Shown piece after piece: positions 27,040 through 36,107 of a stretch of 64,000 bases of DNA (positions are counted from its first letter, which is position 1; each line of letters starts with the position of its first letter). The notes below the pieces were generated by a model. That model saw only the letters and a program-made list of their open reading frames with translations. It did not search any database and was not told the origin of the DNA. A program made the translations under genes and the position numbers. This DNA comes from Muribaculaceae bacterium. GTDB taxonomy: Bacteria > Bacteroidota > Bacteroidia > Bacteroidales > Muribaculaceae. The stretch covers positions 1 through 64,000 of the forward strand of contig JAFYYI010000003.1 in the NCBI GenBank assembly GCA_017557665.1. Direction: 5' to 3'.

Positions 27040-28521
27040 ATGAAAAAGATATATTTATTTCTGACCATTGCAGCAGTGTTGAGCCTGTCGTCATGTAATC
27101 TTGACATCAACGACGACCCCAACTACCCGTCGAGTAGCGACGTAACGCCCGACCTGGTATTCCCTGCTGCTGAGAATGCTGTCGCTGCAGCTGTGGGCGA
27201 TGCTATGTTCAACTATAGCGGCTTCTTTGCCCAGTACTTTGAGCAGCGTCCCGAGGCCAACCAGTACAACAATGAGGCCGAGCTTAATATTGACGAGTCG
27301 ACCAACCTGTTTGACCGTTGCTACCGCACCCTCTATGCCGGCGCTCTCGCCGACATCAAGGACGTGATGGATCGCACCGAGAACAAGAGCGACCTGTTTG
27401 CATGCACCGTCTTGCGCGCTTATGCCTTCCAACTTCTGGTGGACAACTTGGATCAGGTGCCCTATACAGAGGCTCTGCAGGGTAGCGCCAACACCAATCC
27501 CGTTTGGGACATGGGTGAGGATGTTTATAAGGGTGTACTTGCCGAGATGGATGCCGCCGAGGCTGCTCTCGAGGGTGACCCCATGACACTTACCGACCCG
27601 CTGCTCAGCAAGAGCGTGAGCCAGTGGCGTGGCTTTGCCAACGCGCTGCGTCTGCGCATGTACCTGCGTCTGATCGACGGTGGTATCAATGCCGGCGAAT
27701 ATCAGAACAAGGCTATGGCCCTGGTCAATGCCGACGATTTCTTCAGCGGCGATGTGGCTTGGAACGTTTACAGCAACGCCGAGGGTCAGTACAATCCCTG
27801 GTATGATGTTGCCCGCGCCCTGGGTACCAAGAACCATGTGGCTTCCTATCCCATTGTGAGTTACTACATGGGTACCAACGACCCGCGCATCGAATACGCT
27901 ATCATGAAGAATGACGCTGGTGAGTATGTAGGTCAGATTCCCGGTGCCAAGACCGTCTATAAGTCTTGGGGCGTTGATTGGAAGAACAAGGACGTGAGCG
28001 CCATCGACTATGCGCCCGCAACCTTCGCTCCCATCTATTTCTTCACCCAGAGTGAACTCCAGTTCCTCATCGCCGAGACGCAGTTGCGTTGGGGTAACAA
28101 GGCTGCTGCCAAGACCGCTTATGAGGCTGGTGTGGCTGCCGACTTCGCTTCGCGTGGTATGAGCGTTGGTTCTTACCTGAACGGCAACCGCGTCAACTGG
28201 GATGCCCAGGCAAGCGATGCCAACCGCTTGAACCTGATTTACATGCAGAAGTGGGCTGCCCTCTTCTATCGTGATCACATGGAGGCATGGAGTGAGGTTC
28301 GCCGCACCGACGTGCCTACTACCTGCTCGGCTGCTGCAAGGCAGATCTTTGAGGATCCCACTGTTTACAGTGCTGGCCAAATGATTGTTCCTGCCTTGAA
28401 CTATATCCAGGCTGGTGGCCTGTGCAAGCGCGTGCCTTATCCCAGCACTGCTCGTCAGTTGAACAAGAATACCCCTGCGTCCAAGTTGCTCAGCGACCGC
28501 GTATTCTGGGATGCCAGATAA
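27040..28521 (+). CDS. SusD/RagB-type nutrient-binding lipoprotein
   Basis: The 493-residue protein has lipobox LSSC (C19) and the SusD-like_2 pattern: NYSGFFAQYFEQRPEANQYN, then LRAYAFQLLVDNLDQVPY and ALRLRMYLRLID. SusD caps the SusC barrel at the surface and binds glycan. Its first seven codons are nearly the same as those of the lipoprotein gene at 28568, probably a shared signal-sequence habit or a small duplication. Confidence 0.94.
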   Translation: MKKIYLFLTIAAVLSLSSCNLDINDDPNYPSSSDVTPDLVFPAAENAVAAAVGDAMFNYSGFFAQYFEQRPEANQYNNEAELNIDESTNLFDRCYRTLYAGALADIKDVMDRTENKSDLFACTVLRAYAFQLLVDNLDQVPYTEALQGSANTNPVWDMGEDVYKGVLAEMDAAEAALEGDPMTLTDPLLSKSVSQWRGFANALRLRMYLRLIDGGINAGEYQNKAMALVNADDFFSGDVAWNVYSNAEGQYNPWYDVARALGTKNHVASYPIVSYYMGTNDPRIEYAIMKNDAGEYVGQIPGAKTVYKSWGVDWKNKDVSAIDYAPATFAPIYFFTQSELQFLIAETQLRWGNKAAAKTAYEAGVAADFASRGMSVGSYLNGNRVNWDAQASDANRLNLIYMQKWAALFYRDHMEAWSEVRRTDVPTTCSAAARQIFEDPTVYSAGQMIVPALNYIQAGGLCKRVPYPSTARQLNKNTPASKLLSDRVFWDAR

Positions 28522-28567
28522 TTGTGAACTACCTTATAAATGTAGAACAACATAAAATCGATTAAAT

Positions 28568-29284
28568 ATGAAAAAGATATATTTATTTGGCTTATTGATG
28601 GCGGGTGTGCTGCTTGGCTTGACATCATGTAACGATGACAACGACGAGCTGACTGATTCTCGCTTGACTTACTATGCCGACCTTCAACTACAGGGTGACG
28701 AATTCATGCTGGTGCCTATTGGCAGCAATTTTGTTGACCCTGGTTGCATCGGAACCCTCGCTGGCGAGGATATCACCGACAAGATTGTTATTGAAGGTGC
28801 CGATGAGGTTGATCCCAATAGCCCGGGATTCTATTACATTACTTATTCGGCAGTGGGCAGTGATGGATATCCTGCTTCGGTTGAGCGCACGGTGTGCGTC
28901 TATGACCCGAGTGTGACCACCGACATGTCTGGTGACTATACTGTTCAGGAAGGCTCTTTCCGCTATTGGTTCTCCAGCGGTGCTACTGTACCGTTCTCAG
29001 GTTATCCTGTCACCATCGAAAGAGTCGTTCCGGGTATCTTCTCTATTACTGATATGATGGGTGGTTACTATGACCAGCGTGCCGGCTACGGCCCAAAATA
29101 TGCCATGAATGGCTACCTCCAGCTCACTCCCGACAACGAGATTTTGGCCCTTTCGGGTATTGTTCCTGGTTGGAGTGATTCTTACGACGAGTTCTATAAT
29201 GGTTCGTATGATCCCGAAACCCAGACTGTGACCTTCGACCTTGATTATGCGGGACAGATGCAGTTCCACATCATTCTCAACTAA
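28568..29284 (+). CDS. Surface lipoprotein of the SusC/D locus (DUF5012-like)
   Basis: The 238-residue protein has lipobox LTSC (C21) followed by an acidic stretch (NDDNDE), a mark of surface export in Bacteroidetes. The N-terminal half contains a bacterial Ig-like fold pattern (VDPGCIGTLAGEDIT and then PGFYYITYSAVGSDG). It follows susD by 46 bases and is likely an accessory glycan-binding protein like SusE or SusF. Assignment to DUF5012 is from the overall pattern and needs a profile search. Confidence 0.75.
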   Translation: MKKIYLFGLLMAGVLLGLTSCNDDNDELTDSRLTYYADLQLQGDEFMLVPIGSNFVDPGCIGTLAGEDITDKIVIEGADEVDPNSPGFYYITYSAVGSDGYPASVERTVCVYDPSVTTDMSGDYTVQEGSFRYWFSSGATVPFSGYPVTIERVVPGIFSITDMMGGYYDQRAGYGPKYAMNGYLQLTPDNEILALSGIVPGWSDSYDEFYNGSYDPETQTVTFDLDYAGQMQFHIILN

Positions 29285-29308
29285 CACTAATTCTTAATAT
29301 TGAAGATT

Positions 29309-29821
29309 ATGAAGAAATATATTTCAATTTTTGCTTTGACCCTCGGGTTGTGCCTCGGCTTCGCTTCGTGCAGTACCGAGACCAACGAGCCCGCTGGCGG
29401 AACGGCTGTTGAGAAGATGGCTGGCCATTGGGTGGTCAATACCGATCTCATAGATGGAACTGATACAATTCCTAATGTATATGCCGATTATGGAATTGTT
29501 GATTGGGACATGACCACTTATAACACTGCCAACGACGATAAAGACCTGATGTGGCTGAGTGACAACGACAACTTCTGGGGCTACACCATTAAGGTCAACG
29601 TAGACGTGAACGCTTTGACTTTCAACTGCAAGGACCTGTACATCTACTCCGACGATGATGGCAATCCCGTCACTTGCACAATCACCAATGGTAGAGTCGT
29701 TCCTAATGGTGGCTTGAATGTCAATGGCAAACCGACTGACGCTATCATGTACAATATCGAGTTCTCGGATGATCCCGGCTCGATCTATTATGTGCATGGT
29801 GTACGCTATGCCGGATTCTAA
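29309..29821 (+). CDS. Surface lipoprotein, lipid-binding/SusE-like, last gene of the SusC/D locus
   Basis: The 170-residue protein has lipobox FASC (C21) and an acidic, serine-rich start (STETNEPAGG). The segment VEKMAGHWVVNTDL resembles the start of small Bacteroidetes calycin-like (Lipid_bd) lipoproteins. ATG 29309 is used; a TTG at 29300 is less likely. It is co-directional with the preceding gene and ends before a strong terminator. The ligand is unknown. Confidence 0.7.
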   Translation: MKKYISIFALTLGLCLGFASCSTETNEPAGGTAVEKMAGHWVVNTDLIDGTDTIPNVYADYGIVDWDMTTYNTANDDKDLMWLSDNDNFWGYTIKVNVDVNALTFNCKDLYIYSDDDGNPVTCTITNGRVVPNGGLNVNGKPTDAIMYNIEFSDDPGSIYYVHGVRYAGF

Positions 29822-29851
29822 TCCGCGTTTAGCATAATACACTGAACGATT

Positions 29852-29882
29852 TAGGGGGATGTGCCAAATGGCGCATCCCCCT
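29852..29882. terminator. Terminator ending the SusC/D locus
   Basis: TAGGGGGATG pairs with CATCCCCCTA, and the inner GCC/GGC also pairs; TTGTTTTG follows. It lies between convergent genes and can serve both. Confidence 0.85.
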
Positions 29883-29909
29883 ATTGTTTTGTTAGTGGTT
29901 GGTTGTCGG

Positions 29910-31196
29910 TTACTCCTTGCCGGTCATGATGTCAAGGACCATCTGGTCGGTGGCACACATGGCGTCGGCTCCGATGATGGTGAGGTTGCGGATGCTGCGG
30001 TCCACGTCTTTGTCGATGATGCCCTCGGCACTGGTGACGTGGCGGCCCTCCATCGCGAGAACGGCACTCAGCAGGGCGGTGGAGACGCCCGAGGCAATCT
30101 TGAGCGCGCAACTGGGCTTGGCGCCGTCACAAATCATTCCCGTCAGGTTGGCAATCATGTTCTTCACAGCATAGCAGATGCGTTCAAAACTGCCGCCCAT
30201 CAGGTAGGTGATGCCGCACGAACTGCCGATGGAAGCCACGACACAACCGCACAGGGCACTCAGTTTGCCCAGGCTCTGCTTGATGTAGATGGCAGTCAGG
30301 TGGCTCAAGGTGAGGGCGCGGATGAGCTCCTCCTCGGTGTTCTCGTTCTCCATCGCATAGACGGCAACGGGATTGGTGGCACAGATGCCTTGGTTACCGG
30401 AGCCGCTGTTGCTCATCACGGGAATCAACGCGCCGCCCATGCGGGCATCGGTGGCCAATGCGGTCTTGGAAAGAATGCGAGAGAAGATGGTGTTGCCGAA
30501 GATGCCGTGGCTCAGCGGTCTGTCCATCGTCTTGCCCAGGCAGTGGCCGTAGTTGCCCTTGAGCGACTCTTGGGCGGCTTTGAGGTTGTAGTCACGGGTC
30601 TCGAGGATGAACTTGATTTCGTCGAGCGGAGCCTGCATGGCAAAGTCATAGACAAGGCGCAGATTGAGTGCGATTTCATCTTCGTTTTCACAACTGCTGC
30701 TGCCCGCCTGCTCATCAAGCAGGACCTCATCATCGCGAGTGACGCGGACAAACCGGGTGTGTGACCCCTGGATAATAGCTGTGGCAGTGTGTCCGTCTCC
30801 TTCGGCAATGACTTCGACATAGAGTTTGTCGCAGCAGTTCTCCTTCAGCTGGATGTTGATGCGGCCCTCATCGATGTACTGTTTGCCTTGCTCCAGCGAT
30901 TTTGGGGTGATATCCTTGAGCACTTCGAGTTGGTACTCACTCTTGCCGACGATGGCGCCCAGTGCGATGGCGATGGGAAGCCCGATCATACCCGTGCCGG
31001 GAATGCCCACGCCCATGGCGTTCTTCAGGATGTTGGCACTCAACAGGGTGGTAATCTTTTCGGGACAGCAGCCGAGTGCCTCGGTTGCGCGGCTCACACA
31101 CAAGGCCACAGCCATGGGCTCAGTGCAGCCCACGGCAGGAACCACCTCACGCTTCATCAACGCGATAATCTGCTCTCTAACGTTCTTCTCAATCAT
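29910..31196 (-). CDS. UPF0597 family protein (cysteine desulfidase/serine dehydratase-like)
   Basis: The 428-residue protein has the family start VPAVGCTEPMAVAL (C24), then NAMGVGIPGTGMIGLPIA, NSGSGNQGICATNPV and a cysteine-rich region (KLSALCGCVVASIGSSCG). Relatives (YhaM/CdsB) are Fe-S enzymes that degrade L-cysteine to sulfide, pyruvate and ammonia, or resemble serine dehydratase. The conserved cysteines are consistent with a 4Fe-4S cluster. No clear promoter box was found. Confidence 0.87.
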   Translation of the reverse strand: MIEKNVREQIIALMKREVVPAVGCTEPMAVALCVSRATEALGCCPEKITTLLSANILKNAMGVGIPGTGMIGLPIAIALGAIVGKSEYQLEVLKDITPKSLEQGKQYIDEGRINIQLKENCCDKLYVEVIAEGDGHTATAIIQGSHTRFVRVTRDDEVLLDEQAGSSSCENEDEIALNLRLVYDFAMQAPLDEIKFILETRDYNLKAAQESLKGNYGHCLGKTMDRPLSHGIFGNTIFSRILSKTALATDARMGGALIPVMSNSGSGNQGICATNPVAVYAMENENTEEELIRALTLSHLTAIYIKQSLGKLSALCGCVVASIGSSCGITYLMGGSFERICYAVKNMIANLTGMICDGAKPSCALKIASGVSTALLSAVLAMEGRHVTSAEGIIDKDVDRSIRNLTIIGADAMCATDQMVLDIMTGKE

Positions 31197-31218
31197 TCTA
31201 TCTCAGTTTTTCTAAAAA

Positions 31219-31282
31219 GAAAACAATAAGTACAACAAATACAATGATTGATGAAATTGTTTTTATTGTATTTATTGTTTTC
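31219..31282 (-). terminator. AT-rich hairpin downstream of dsbD
   Basis: GAAAACAATAA (31219-31229) pairs with TTATTGTTTTC (31272-31282), and AATACAAT (31238-31245) with ATTGTATT (31265-31272). On the minus strand it follows the dsbD stop and leads into TTTTCTTTTTAG. Part of the left arm is a dispersed repeat, seen again at 41513-41534. Confidence 0.6.
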
Positions 31283-31292
31283 CTTTTTTAGT

Positions 31293-33368
31293 TTATTCTT
31301 TGAATTTGCTCAGGCCGCCGTTCAGGAATTCGAGGAAGGCGGGAACGTCCTCCTTGTAACTGAACGAGCCGCTCAAGGCGTTGCCCTGCGGATCCACGCA
31401 CACATAGAACGGCTGCGTGTTGCTGCCGAACTTGTAGCGTTGCAGGTAACTCCACTTGTCGCCGATGGTGCGCAGCGTGCGCTTCTCGCCGGTCGCCTCG
31501 GTCACCTCAATGGGCTCGGGCAACGGGCGCTTGTCGTCGACAAAGAGGGAAATCAACACATAGTCCTTGTTCAACTTGTCGGCCACGCTGGGGTCGGTCC
31601 ACACGGCAGCCTCCATCTTGCGGCAGTTCACGCAGCCAAAGCCGGTAAAGTCCAGGAAGACGGGTTTACCCGAGGCGGCGGCTGCGGCCATGCCTTGCTC
31701 ATAGTCGGTATAGGCGGCGCGCACCTCCTTGGTGTTGAGGTTGAAGTCCTGAGTGTTCATCGGCGGTGCGAAGGCGCTCACGGCCTTGCACGGTGCGCCC
31801 CACAGGCCCGGCAGCATGTAGATGGCAAAGGCGATGGAAATCAGTCCGCCCATGATGCACACGACAGGCATGGGCTTGGTCTCGTCACCAGGCTCGACGA
31901 CGTCACTCTTGAATTTGAGTTTGCCGATGAGGTAGAGGCCCAGCAGGCCGAAGATGGCAATCCACAGGCACAGGAATACCTCGCGGTCCATCAGGTGCCA
32001 ACCGTAGGCAAGGTCGGCCACCGAGAAGAACTTGCAGGCAAAGGCCAACTCGATGAAACCGAGCACCACCTTGAGCACGTTCATCCAGCCGCCCGACTTG
32101 GGAGCCGACTTCAACCACGAGGGGAAGAGGGCGAACAGCGTGAACGGCAACGCCAGTGCCAGGGCGAAGCCCAGCATGCCGATGGCGGGACCCCAGAAGT
32201 TGCCGCTGGTGGCGAAGTCTACCAGCAGGAAGCCGATGATGGGACCCGTGCATGAGAAGGATACCAGCGCCAGCGTGAAGGCCATCAGGAAAATCGACAG
32301 CAGGCCGCTGGTGTTGCTGGCCTTGTTATCGACAGCGTTGGACCACTTGCTGGGCAGTTTGATCTCGAACATACCGAAGAACGACAGCGCGAACACTACC
32401 AGCAGCAGGCACAGGAAGATGTTGAACACCGCATTGGTCGAGAGCGCGTTCAGCGCGCTGGGACCGAAGATGGCGGTCACGATGAGTCCTAAAGCCAGAT
32501 AGATGACGACAATCGAGATGCCGTAGGTGATGGCGTCCTTGATACCTTTCTTCTTGTCATTCTTGGCGCGCTTGAGGAAGAAACTCACGGTCATGGGGAT
32601 GATGGGCCACACGCAGGGTGTGAACAGCGCCACCAGACCGCCCAGCAGACCCAGCAGGAAGATATACCACAGTGAACGGCCGCTGTCGCTGCTGGTGCCG
32701 TCGATTGCTTGGATGTCACCCACTACAGGCTTCCACAACGCATCGTGGTCGAGGGCGGCCAGCGCTGCGCTATCCACGGGCGCTCCCATTGCCGCGCTGT
32801 CGGCAGCGGCGGCAGCAAGGGCGGCAAGCGAGTCGGCCTTGGCCTTGGCAAGTGCTTCGGCATCAGCTTTTTCCTGCTCTTCCTTGTTCTTGTCGGCCTC
32901 GCCGTCAACAGCGGGCGATTTGCCGGCCTTCTTCAGGCTCACGCTCGACGGTGGCAGGCACGACTGGTCGTTGCAAGCGCCATACTCCAGGTCGCAGTCG
33001 ATATCATAGTTGGGTTTGGTGAATTTCACCTTTTGCACAAACTGCACGTTGTTCTCAAAGAAACGCAGCTTGGCGCCGAATAACTCGTCGAACTGTGAGA
33101 TCTCTTTGCCCACGGGTTTGAGTTTGCCCACGGGCTCCACACCGTCCTTCTTGTGAAAGGTGATGCTGGCTTCGGTGGGACCCGCATCGCCCAGGTTGGT
33201 CGAGTACACGTGCCAGCCCTTGTCGATTTTGCCCGTGAAGACAATCTCGCCCTCGCTGGAACCATTGGAAGTTTTAAGTTGGGAAGTGAACGTGACGGGA
33301 TTGGCCATCTGGGCGACAGCCATCATCGCTACCGTCAACATAGTCAACAATGTCGCAATCTTCTTCAT
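31293..33368 (-). CDS. dsbD: Thiol:disulfide interchange protein DsbD
   Basis: DsbD moves electrons from cytoplasmic thioredoxin to periplasmic reductases. The 691-residue protein has a signal peptide, an N-terminal DsbD-alpha domain (C131 and C137 region, LEYGACNDQSCLPP), an Ala-rich linker (about 170-210), about eight membrane spans (starting WYIFLLGLLGGLVALFTPCVW) and a C-terminal thioredoxin domain with CVNC (C579, C582). The cysteine in LFTPCVWP and the one in SCTGP are the usual membrane pair. TrxB is encoded nearby. Confidence 0.93.
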   Translation of the reverse strand: MKKIATLLTMLTVAMMAVAQMANPVTFTSQLKTSNGSSEGEIVFTGKIDKGWHVYSTNLGDAGPTEASITFHKKDGVEPVGKLKPVGKEISQFDELFGAKLRFFENNVQFVQKVKFTKPNYDIDCDLEYGACNDQSCLPPSSVSLKKAGKSPAVDGEADKNKEEQEKADAEALAKAKADSLAALAAAAADSAAMGAPVDSAALAALDHDALWKPVVGDIQAIDGTSSDSGRSLWYIFLLGLLGGLVALFTPCVWPIIPMTVSFFLKRAKNDKKKGIKDAITYGISIVVIYLALGLIVTAIFGPSALNALSTNAVFNIFLCLLLVVFALSFFGMFEIKLPSKWSNAVDNKASNTSGLLSIFLMAFTLALVSFSCTGPIIGFLLVDFATSGNFWGPAIGMLGFALALALPFTLFALFPSWLKSAPKSGGWMNVLKVVLGFIELAFACKFFSVADLAYGWHLMDREVFLCLWIAIFGLLGLYLIGKLKFKSDVVEPGDETKPMPVVCIMGGLISIAFAIYMLPGLWGAPCKAVSAFAPPMNTQDFNLNTKEVRAAYTDYEQGMAAAAASGKPVFLDFTGFGCVNCRKMEAAVWTDPSVADKLNKDYVLISLFVDDKRPLPEPIEVTEATGEKRTLRTIGDKWSYLQRYKFGSNTQPFYVCVDPQGNALSGSFSYKEDVPAFLEFLNGGLSKFKE

Positions 33369-33399
33369 CTGCTTTGATCTTTGGTTATAGTTTAATCTG

Positions 33400-33407
33400 C
33401 AAAAATA
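33400..33407 (-). promoter_or_regulatory. -7 box for dsbD
   Basis: TATTTTTG on the minus strand, 31 bases upstream of the start at 33368, matches TAnnTTTG. Confidence 0.55.
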
Positions 33408-33481
33408 AGAAAAATTATTATTCTGATACCAATTTTATGTGCATTTTGGCTTCGGAAATGTGTTTTTCATTGTCTTTATAT

Positions 33482-33489
33482 TATCTTTG
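33482..33489 (+). promoter_or_regulatory. -7 box for the first TlpA-like gene
   Basis: TATCTTTG lies 34 bases before the ATG at 33524. Confidence 0.6.
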
Positions 33490-33523
33490 CCGCTAGAATA
33501 GTATACTACATAATCAAAACAAA

Positions 33524-34654
33524 ATGAAGAAGATTCTCATTTCCATGCTCATGGGCATGATGACGCTGGGCGCTATGGCCCAGAGCGGTAAATTAACGGT
33601 CAGTGGCTCCTATAAGGGGTTGGGCGACTCGGTGCGCGTTTTTCTCGTTGGTAGCAGCGGTGAAATGCTGCTTCAGGAGAGCCGTGCCATCGCTGGTGAC
33701 AAGCTTGACATGACGTTTGACCTGGATGATGCAGCGATGCTCTATGTGTTCGGCCTGAAAGATGGCCAATTGAGTCCTGACAATGGGTTTGCCATTCCTG
33801 CTTTACCTGGTGAGCATGCGGTCATCGAGGGTGCAGGCGAAGATTACACCATGGGCGGCTCACAGTTCTATCGCGACTATGAGGAGGCCTCCAATCTGAT
33901 CAAGGCCCCTCAAGAAGCGGCTCGAGCCTTCGTGAAGGAGTGCCAGAACAAGTATATGGCAGGTGTCCCCGAGGAGGAGATAGACAAAGAGTATAAGGAG
34001 AAATATCCTGCACTGGAACAGGCCCTGGCCGATGCTGTACTGGGTTATGTCAAGACTCATCCCGATGCTGATGCATCGGCGATGCTGCTCTCCGATTTGG
34101 GCAGTGACGACGAGCACATCAAGGAGGGTGCAGCGTTGCTGACCGAGCGTGCCCGTAACAGCGTTGCCGCCAACATGTACAAGGGCATTCTTGCCGCTAT
34201 CGAGAAGGAAAAAGCCAATCAGGCACTCCAAGAGGGACTAGAGGGTAATTTGGCCCCTGACTTCACGCTCAACGACATCAACGGCAAGCCACTGGCATTG
34301 AGTTCGTTGCGTGGCAAGTGGGTAATCCTTGACTTCTGGGGCTCATGGTGCAGTTGGTGCATCAAGGGCATGCCCAAGATGAAGGAATACTACGCCAAGT
34401 ATCAGGACAAACTCGAAATCCTGGGCGTGGACTGCAACGACACGGTCGAGAAGTGGAAAGCCGCTGTTGCCAAGCACGAGATACCCTGGCTCCATGTCTA
34501 TTGGGACAAGGAGAAGGGTGACAATCCTGTGGAGATGTATGCTGTGCGCGGATTTCCCACCAAGGTCGTCATTGACCCCCAAGGCAAGGTGGCCAAGACC
34601 ATCGTGGGCGAGGACCCTGCCTTCTACGACTACCTCGACGAGGTGCTTAAGTGA
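33524..34654 (+). CDS. TlpA-like thiol-disulfide oxidoreductase with DUF4369-type N-domain (copy 1)
   Basis: The 376-residue protein has a signal peptide, an N-terminal DUF4369-like beta domain (about 22-110), a helical linker and a TlpA/ResA-type thioredoxin domain: NLAPDFTLNDINGKPLALSS, WCSWC (C276, C279) and GFPTKVVIDPQG. It likely reduces periplasmic disulfides, with electrons from DsbD on the opposite strand upstream. It is a tandem paralog of the gene at 34839, identical over stretches such as WIKGMPKMKEYY-type motifs. Confidence 0.88.
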   Translation: MKKILISMLMGMMTLGAMAQSGKLTVSGSYKGLGDSVRVFLVGSSGEMLLQESRAIAGDKLDMTFDLDDAAMLYVFGLKDGQLSPDNGFAIPALPGEHAVIEGAGEDYTMGGSQFYRDYEEASNLIKAPQEAARAFVKECQNKYMAGVPEEEIDKEYKEKYPALEQALADAVLGYVKTHPDADASAMLLSDLGSDDEHIKEGAALLTERARNSVAANMYKGILAAIEKEKANQALQEGLEGNLAPDFTLNDINGKPLALSSLRGKWVILDFWGSWCSWCIKGMPKMKEYYAKYQDKLEILGVDCNDTVEKWKAAVAKHEIPWLHVYWDKEKGDNPVEMYAVRGFPTKVVIDPQGKVAKTIVGEDPAFYDYLDEVLK

Positions 34655-34770
34655 ATCTGACGTGAGTCCGTTGAACCTGCAGCTTGGCGAAGCCGGAATT
34701 TACGCTGATAAAATACGTTAGCTACTCCTCTCTAAAGACTGGAGTGGGTACAGACTATTATATGAATTGA

Positions 34771-34802
34771 TTTGTATTTCAAATTGATTCTGTTTATCTT
34801 TG
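34771..34802 (+). promoter_or_regulatory. Promoter of the second TlpA-like gene
   Basis: TTTG (34771-34774) and TATCTTTG (34795-34802) are exactly 20 bases apart; the ATG is at 34839. The duplicate thus has its own promoter and can be regulated separately from copy 1. Confidence 0.8.
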
Positions 34803-34838
34803 CAGCAAGATAATAACTATCATAACAAGATGTGAGAT

Positions 34839-35963
34839 ATGAAAAAAATGCTATTGACCATGCTCATGGGCATGATGATGGTGGGTGCCGCGGCACAGGA
34901 AGGTAAATTCACGGTAAAGGGAACCTTTGAATATCTCGGTGACTCGGTACATTTCTACATCCCGAGTATTCAACAGGGAGAGTTTCGTGCCGTCACTGGC
35001 GAAATGATGGAGGTGACATTTGACCTCAAGGATGCGGGCGATATCATAATAGAACGCTGGTTCACAGGGCGCTCGCCTAACGAAGAAGATGATTTTAGAC
35101 TTCCTGCCATCCCGGGCGAGACGCTCGTTGTCACCAAGGATGAAAATGGCGACATACGTTTTGGCGGCTCACAATTCTATGTGGATTTTTACGAGGCCAG
35201 CAATTACATCAAGCCGGCAATTGATGCTTTCAATGGATTTCTGGTTAGTCTCCGGGAGAGAATGGATGCTGGTGTCCCCGATGAACAACTGATGGAAGAG
35301 TTCAATGAAAAGATGCCGTTGATGACCCAGGGCATCGTTGACGCTGTGATGGACTATATCAAGGTTCATCCCGACCAGGATGCCTCGGCGGCGCTGATTG
35401 CTGAATTGCCCGGCGACCTCAAGTATATGGAGCCTGCCATTGCCCTGTTGACTGATCGCGTCCGTAACAGTGCGGCTGCCAATCTGTACAAGGAGAACCT
35501 GGAGAAGGCCCAAAAAGAGGCCGAAGAAGAAGCCAAGAAGCATGCACTGGAGGGAAAGAAGGCGCCCGACTTCACGCTTAATGACATTAATGGCAACCCC
35601 TTGGCGCTGAAGTCGCTGCGCGGCAAGTGGGTGGTTCTTGATTTCTGGGGCTCGTGGTGCGTCTGGTGCATCAAGGGCATGCCCAAAATGAAGGAATATT
35701 ACAACAAGTATGCCGGCAAATTCGAAATCCTTGGTGTGGACTGCAACGACACGGTCGAGAAGTGGAAAGCCGCGGTCGCCGAGAACGAGTTGCCCTGGCT
35801 GCATGTGTATTGTGATCCAATGACGGGTGACAATCCGGTGTGGTATTATGGCGTGCAAAGTTTCCCCACCAAGATTGTCGTCAATCCCGAGGGCCAGGTT
35901 GCCAAGGTCATCATCGGCGAGGATCCTTCCTTCTATAACTACCTCGACGAAATCATGAAGTAG
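34839..35963 (+). CDS. TlpA-like thiol-disulfide oxidoreductase with DUF4369-type N-domain (copy 2)
   Basis: The 374-residue paralog of the 33524 gene has the same layout: signal peptide, DUF4369-like N-domain and thioredoxin domain with KKAPDFTLNDINGNPLAL and WCVWC (C274, C277). The C-terminal domains are closely alike (ILGVDCNDTVEKWKAAVA in both), while the N-domains have diverged, which suggests a duplication followed by change in partner or ligand. The stop codon lies in a 21-bp tandem repeat. Confidence 0.88.
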   Translation: MKKMLLTMLMGMMMVGAAAQEGKFTVKGTFEYLGDSVHFYIPSIQQGEFRAVTGEMMEVTFDLKDAGDIIIERWFTGRSPNEEDDFRLPAIPGETLVVTKDENGDIRFGGSQFYVDFYEASNYIKPAIDAFNGFLVSLRERMDAGVPDEQLMEEFNEKMPLMTQGIVDAVMDYIKVHPDQDASAALIAELPGDLKYMEPAIALLTDRVRNSAAANLYKENLEKAQKEAEEEAKKHALEGKKAPDFTLNDINGNPLALKSLRGKWVVLDFWGSWCVWCIKGMPKMKEYYNKYAGKFEILGVDCNDTVEKWKAAVAENELPWLHVYCDPMTGDNPVWYYGVQSFPTKIVVNPEGQVAKVIIGEDPSFYNYLDEIMK

Positions 35964-36024
35964 TGAACAGTTAATAGTTAATAGTGAACAGTTAATAGTT
36001 AATAGTGAACAGTTAATAGATAAC
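35962..36024. repeat. Tandem repeat, 21-bp unit, three copies
   Basis: The unit AGTGAACAGTTAATAGTTAA plus one base repeats at 35962, 35983 and 36004 (the last copy diverges). It starts at the stop codon of the second TlpA-like gene. Confidence 0.9.
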
Positions 36025-36037
36025 AGTGGGTACTGTC

Positions 36038-36106
36038 AATTCCTAATTCCTCATTCCTAATTCCTCATTCCTAATTCCTCATTCCTAATTCCTAATTCCT
36101 AATTAA
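36038..36106. repeat. Tandem CTAATTC/CTCATTC repeat before trxB
   Basis: Seven-base units TCCTAAT and TCCTCAT alternate up to the base before the trxB ATG. Similar pyrimidine-rich simple repeats occur in several other gaps of this window. Confidence 0.9.
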
Positions 36107-36107
36107 A

